Positions 60,490-64,000 of a stretch of DNA of 64,000 bases are shown here, one piece after another. The position numbers and the translations under genes were made by a program. A model generated the notes under the pieces. That model ran no database searches, was not told the DNA's origin, and saw nothing but the letters and a program-made list of their open reading frames with translations. The DNA is from Chitinophaga sp. CB10 (GTDB taxonomy: Bacteria; Bacteroidota; Bacteroidia; Chitinophagales; Chitinophagaceae), in NCBI GenBank assembly GCA_001870995.2, contig MLAV02000014.1, forward strand, positions 62,001 through 126,000, in the 5' to 3' direction. Each line of letters begins with the position of its first letter. The first letter of the stretch is position 1.

Positions 60490-63400
60490 ATGAAAAAATG
60501 CTACCCGGCTACGCTTTACTTATTGCTTTTTGTCCTGCTACTTGGTACTGTGCAAACCTCCGTCGCCCAATCCTGTACCGGTTCTTTGGGCGATCCCGTG
60601 TTCCGGGAAACCTTCGGCGATGCCGGCACCACTGTCAAGCCTACACTGGGCGGGCCATTGCCTAACGGTATCACGAACTATACGTATTACAGCCCCGGCA
60701 CCGGTGGCCGCCCCGTAGGGCCGTACCCCGGGCAATACACTATCTCCAACACTACCCGTGGTTATAATAACACCTTCTTTGTGGATCGCCCGGATCATAC
60801 TACGGGGACGGGTACAGGTTATTGTATGGTAGTAGATGCAAATGCCACCCCGGGCCAGTTTTACCAACGTACCATCACAGGGCTTTGCGCGGGTACTACC
60901 TTTGAGTTTTCAGCCTGGCTGATGAATATCAATCCCAATACCGCATCCAGCGTTGCCAATCCCAGTTTACGTTTTGATATCCTTGACGCTAATAACCCAA
61001 ACGGGGCGCCTATTGCGCAAGTTTCAACCGGTAACGTACCATATCGTGCGCCGGGAACCTGGGTGCGCCTGGCAGGTATTTTTCAGATGCCCAGCACCAC
61101 CAGCTCCGTCATCCTGCGCATCATCAGTAATACGCCCAACAGCAATGGTAATGACCTCGCGCTGGACGATATTGCCTTTGCCGCATGCGGCCCTCCCATC
61201 ACCTTTACCCAGGCGCCGGGAGTTGTTTGTGCCAGCGGTACAACCAGTATGACCGTGAGCCTGCCTGCCGGCAGCTATTCCACTTATTTCTTCCAGCTCC
61301 AAAGCCGGGCCACCGGCACAACGGACTGGACAAACGTAGGCAGTATTGTAAATAACGGCGCGTCCAATAGCCGCACCTTTACCATTACCAATGCGCAATC
61401 CGGTGTGGAATATCGTGTACTCGCTGCCGGTGGCACGGATGAAATCAACAGCTCTACCTGCCGCGTTACCTCCAATCCTGTACCGCTTAACGTTATTGAT
61501 TATACGACCACGATTACCGGTCCTGCCAATGTATGTTATAACACGCCTGCGACATTGAATGCAGTGGTTACTGCGCGAAACGGCAGTAACATTCCTGCTT
61601 CCGGCTATACTTATGTCTGGGAAACCAGCACCAATGGCGCCACCTGGAACGTAGTGCCGGGGCAAACTACCGCTACGCTCACTACGCCTCCGCTGACCTC
61701 AAACGTTTATTACAGGGTTACAGCAAGTGTTTCCGGCTGTTCCGGTACAGGAGTATCGCAGGCGTTTCCTATCAACGTATATCCGCAGATGAGCGTGTCC
61801 GTGGCGCCGGCGCCGCCTGTATGCCAGGGATCGACCACCGCCAGCGTCGCTTACGCCGTTAACTCCGGCGCCGTAAACAGGTACACCGTCACCAGCAACA
61901 TGCCGGGCTTTACGCCGGTAAACGCCACACTGGGCGCTTCGCCCATCACCCTCGCATTGCCGTCAGGGGCTGCGCCGGGTACCTATCAGTTCACCTTTAC
62001 CTTCAGCAACAGTAATATTAATTGCGCCGCGCCGCCGGTAACGACAGATATAACGGTCGCGCCGCTCCCCAACGCGCCCAACGCAGGTAACGATACTACC
62101 ATATGCGGCGCTTCCAGCATGGCCCTGAACGGTAATATAGCCATCAACGGAACCGGCCGGTGGGCGGAGGTTTCCGGGCCAAGTACCGTTACTTTTTCCA
62201 GCGACACGGACCCGCATGCCATCGTATCCAACCTCGTGCCGGGTACCTATAACCTGCTCTGGACCATCGGTAACCAAAACTGTCCGAGTCAGTCAAATGA
62301 AGTAGTAGTCACCGTCCTGGCAACGCCTACTACCGCCAATGCCGGCCCTGATCAAACGCAGTATAATTCCGGGGTATTCCCCATGAACGCCAATACGCCG
62401 GTAAACGGTACCGGCAGCTGGTCAGTTATTTCCGGCAACGCCACCGTAGCTAACCCAGCTTCCCCTACTACCAGCGTCACCATTGCTCCTAACAGCAGCG
62501 CTACCTTAGTATGGAGTATCACGAACGGTATCTGCCCGCCCAGCAGGGATACCGTAGTGATTAACTATATCAGCAAAGCGGATGTGCAGATCGTAAAAAC
62601 AGTGCTGCAAAACGGGCCTTATCTCGCAGGGCAGGAGTTTGACTACCAGATCGTCGTAACGAATGCCGGACCAAGCAACGCCACCAACGTGCATATTACG
62701 GATGCCCTGCCAGCTACATTTATCGCTACGCGGGTGAATGCAAGCGTGACCGGTGCAGCAAGGATTATCACGAATAATTCAACCCTTACCAATATTGACA
62801 TTACCGCCGATGTGCCTACACAGGGCGCCAGCGTGGTGATTGTCGTGGAAGGCCGCCTCTCTTCCGCACTGAATGGCAATATCACCAATACGGCAGTAGC
62901 GGTATCGCCGGACGTGCCGGACGATAACGGGGCCACCAGCACCGTAACGGTACCGGTAGCGCGCCACCCCTTCCTCAATAATGTCAAAACCGCGCCTGCT
63001 ACCGTCGTTGCGGGCGAGGCCATCACCTTCGGCGTAACGGTGAATAACGCCAGCATGGGTGATGCGGTCAATACCGTCATCACGGATGCCGTTTCCTCTA
63101 AAGTCACCAACGTTACCTGGTCCGCCGTTGCCACAGGGCGCGCCACCATCAGCGCAGGCGCCACCGGTAGCGGCAGCAATATCAGCGTAACGGCCAGCAT
63201 GCCGGCAGGGGATACGGGTAAGGTATATATCACGATCAAAGGTACCGTGACGGCCGGTGCAACAGGCAATATCCTGAATGAAGCAGTGGCAACGCTCAGT
63301 GAAGCGGGTACAAGCCCCATTACCTCCAATACTACCAATACCCTTATCACCAGCACCCCGGGTATCCTCATCTATAAATCCCACGTCGGCGATCCGGTAC

Positions 63401-64000
63401 TCATTGCCGGCAAGCCGGTGGAATATACCATACAGGTAAATAACAACGGGCCAAGTAATGCCGTGGGCACAGTCATTACAGACGCCATCCCCGCTGCGGT
63501 GCTGAACCCTGTGTGGACCGCCGAAGCGCATGGCGGCGCCACCATTGCCAGCGGCGCAACAGGCAGCGGCAGCAACCTGCAGCTGACTGCCAACATCCCC
63601 GCAGGCAGCAGCAATTATATATTGATACACGTAACAGGTACCATCAGCCCGGATTATAGCGGCAGGCTCATCAACACCGCCGTAGCCACTCCTGCAGAAG
63701 CGGGCGTGGGCCCTGTTAACAGCAGCGATAATGCAGAGGTAAGGAAGGACGTTAACTTCACCGCAGTGAAAAGCGGCCCTGCCACCGCCATAGCCGGCGG
63801 GCAGATTGCCTATGTGCTGGACGTTACCAACAACGGCCCGTCCAATGCCAGCGCGGCGCAGATTACCGACATGACGCCGTCCGCACTGTATAACGTTACC
63901 TGGTCAGCCTCTGTAGTTAATGGCACTGGCAGTATAGTAAGCGGCGCTACCGGTTCCGGTAACAACGTGGCCGTAGTGGCCAATATCAACGCCGGCGCAA
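60490..64000 (+). CDS. Giant secreted repeat protein with DUF11 domains (truncated by window edge)
   Basis: Open from ATG 60490 to the right edge, 1,170 codons with no stop. Signal peptide about 1-27 ('YLLLFVLLLGTVQTSVAQ'). Residues about 28-240 form a carbohydrate-binding-like jelly-roll ('FEFSAWLMNINPN', 'LALDDIAFAACGP'); about 240-690 hold Ig-like/PKD-like units with paired Cys; then DUF11 repeats of 129-132 residues begin near 698, 826, 958 and 1087, each with 'AGxxxxYxxxVxNxGPSNAxxxxITD'. Such proteins in Bacteroidota are large adhesins or surface proteins, usually sent out by the type IX secretion system through a C-terminal domain that would lie outside the window. Low Lys content and Thr/Asn/Ala richness are typical. 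Confidence 0.88.
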   Translation, partial: MKKCYPATLYLLLFVLLLGTVQTSVAQSCTGSLGDPVFRETFGDAGTTVKPTLGGPLPNGITNYTYYSPGTGGRPVGPYPGQYTISNTTRGYNNTFFVDRPDHTTGTGTGYCMVVDANATPGQFYQRTITGLCAGTTFEFSAWLMNINPNTASSVANPSLRFDILDANNPNGAPIAQVSTGNVPYRAPGTWVRLAGIFQMPSTTSSVILRIISNTPNSNGNDLALDDIAFAACGPPITFTQAPGVVCASGTTSMTVSLPAGSYSTYFFQLQSRATGTTDWTNVGSIVNNGASNSRTFTITNAQSGVEYRVLAAGGTDEINSSTCRVTSNPVPLNVIDYTTTITGPANVCYNTPATLNAVVTARNGSNIPASGYTYVWETSTNGATWNVVPGQTTATLTTPPLTSNVYYRVTASVSGCSGTGVSQAFPINVYPQMSVSVAPAPPVCQGSTTASVAYAVNSGAVNRYTVTSNMPGFTPVNATLGASPITLALPSGAAPGTYQFTFTFSNSNINCAAPPVTTDITVAPLPNAPNAGNDTTICGASSMALNGNIAINGTGRWAEVSGPSTVTFSSDTDPHAIVSNLVPGTYNLLWTIGNQNCPSQSNEVVVTVLATPTTANAGPDQTQYNSGVFPMNANTPVNGTGSWSVISGNATVANPASPTTSVTIAPNSSATLVWSITNGICPPSRDTVVINYISKADVQIVKTVLQNGPYLAGQEFDYQIVVTNAGPSNATNVHITDALPATFIATRVNASVTGAARIITNNSTLTNIDITADVPTQGASVVIVVEGRLSSALNGNITNTAVAVSPDVPDDNGATSTVTVPVARHPFLNNVKTAPATVVAGEAITFGVTVNNASMGDAVNTVITDAVSSKVTNVTWSAVATGRATISAGATGSGSNISVTASMPAGDTGKVYITIKGTVTAGATGNILNEAVATLSEAGTSPITSNTTNTLITSTPGILIYKSHVGDPVLIAGKPVEYTIQVNNNGPSNAVGTVITDAIPAAVLNPVWTAEAHGGATIASGATGSGSNLQLTANIPAGSSNYILIHVTGTISPDYSGRLINTAVATPAEAGVGPVNSSDNAEVRKDVNFTAVKSGPATAIAGGQIAYVLDVTNNGPSNASAAQITDMTPSALYNVTWSASVVNGTGSIVSGATGSGNNVAVVANINAGA

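Noticed and set aside
62643..63630. Two overlapping minus-strand open frames in the DUF11 region
   Set aside because: Arise from the repetitive, Thr/Ala/Val-rich codons of the DUF11 repeats on the plus strand, which is open throughout.

Overview
The window comes from a Gram-negative Bacteroidota bacterium, most likely a Chitinophaga-like member of the Chitinophagaceae. Evidence: three SusC/SusD pairs, a one-protein hybrid two-component regulator, SusD-type and other lipoproteins with Cys lipoboxes, -7 promoter elements of the Bacteroidota type (TAnnTTTG), and gene families (MbnP/MauG, HipA_2/DUF3037, CHRD, PL6, GH29) common in that family. No rRNA, tRNA, CRISPR array, insertion sequence or prophage was seen. 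The window looks chromosomal. Genes run off both ends.

Layout. 1-4.6 kb: end of a YihY/BrkB membrane protein, topoisomerase III, a PL6 alginate-lyase-like enzyme under a LacI-type operator, and a single-domain response regulator. 4.8-8.2 kb: a four-gene operon (Cys/His-motif small protein, MbnP-like lipoprotein, MauG/MbnH-type di-heme protein, Cys-motif outer-membrane barrel) that looks like a copper-handling system. 8.3-14.2 kb: a stress/redox signalling block (universal stress protein, cNMP-domain histidine kinase, receiver-flavoprotein fusion), a quinone oxidoreductase and a Crp/Fnr regulator sharing a symmetric divergent promoter with a methyltransferase. 15.2-20.2 kb: AraC regulator divergent from a TolC-HlyD-MFS tripartite efflux operon. 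20.4-27.1 kb: thiolase, a beta-helix glycosidase, a HipA-like kinase with its DUF3037 partner, and a GH20 hexosaminidase.

27.1-43.2 kb is a polysaccharide utilisation locus: hybrid two-component sensor, CHRD lipoprotein, two consecutive SusC/SusD pairs and a GH29 fucosidase, all on the minus strand. 43.5-50.9 kb holds a degenerate receiver, a TPR/HTH sensor-regulator, a TonB-dependent receptor, a beta-helix lipoprotein and a beta-propeller phytase. The promoter region of the receptor carries two runs of roughly 11-bp-spaced TTWACG-like repeats, resembling Pho boxes, so I read this as a phosphate-starvation locus for inositol phosphates. 51.1-59.9 kb: an unknown gene, then a second utilisation locus with two tandem sulfatases and one SusC/SusD pair, preceded by a long, hairpin-rich leader. 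60.5 kb to the right edge: the first 1,170 codons of a giant secreted protein with DUF11 repeats.

The strongest candidates for new biology are the Pho-box-like array at the phytase locus, the long structured leader of the sulfatase locus, the palindromic divergent promoter with an exact FNR-type box, and the receiver-flavoprotein fusion that has lost its redox cysteines.
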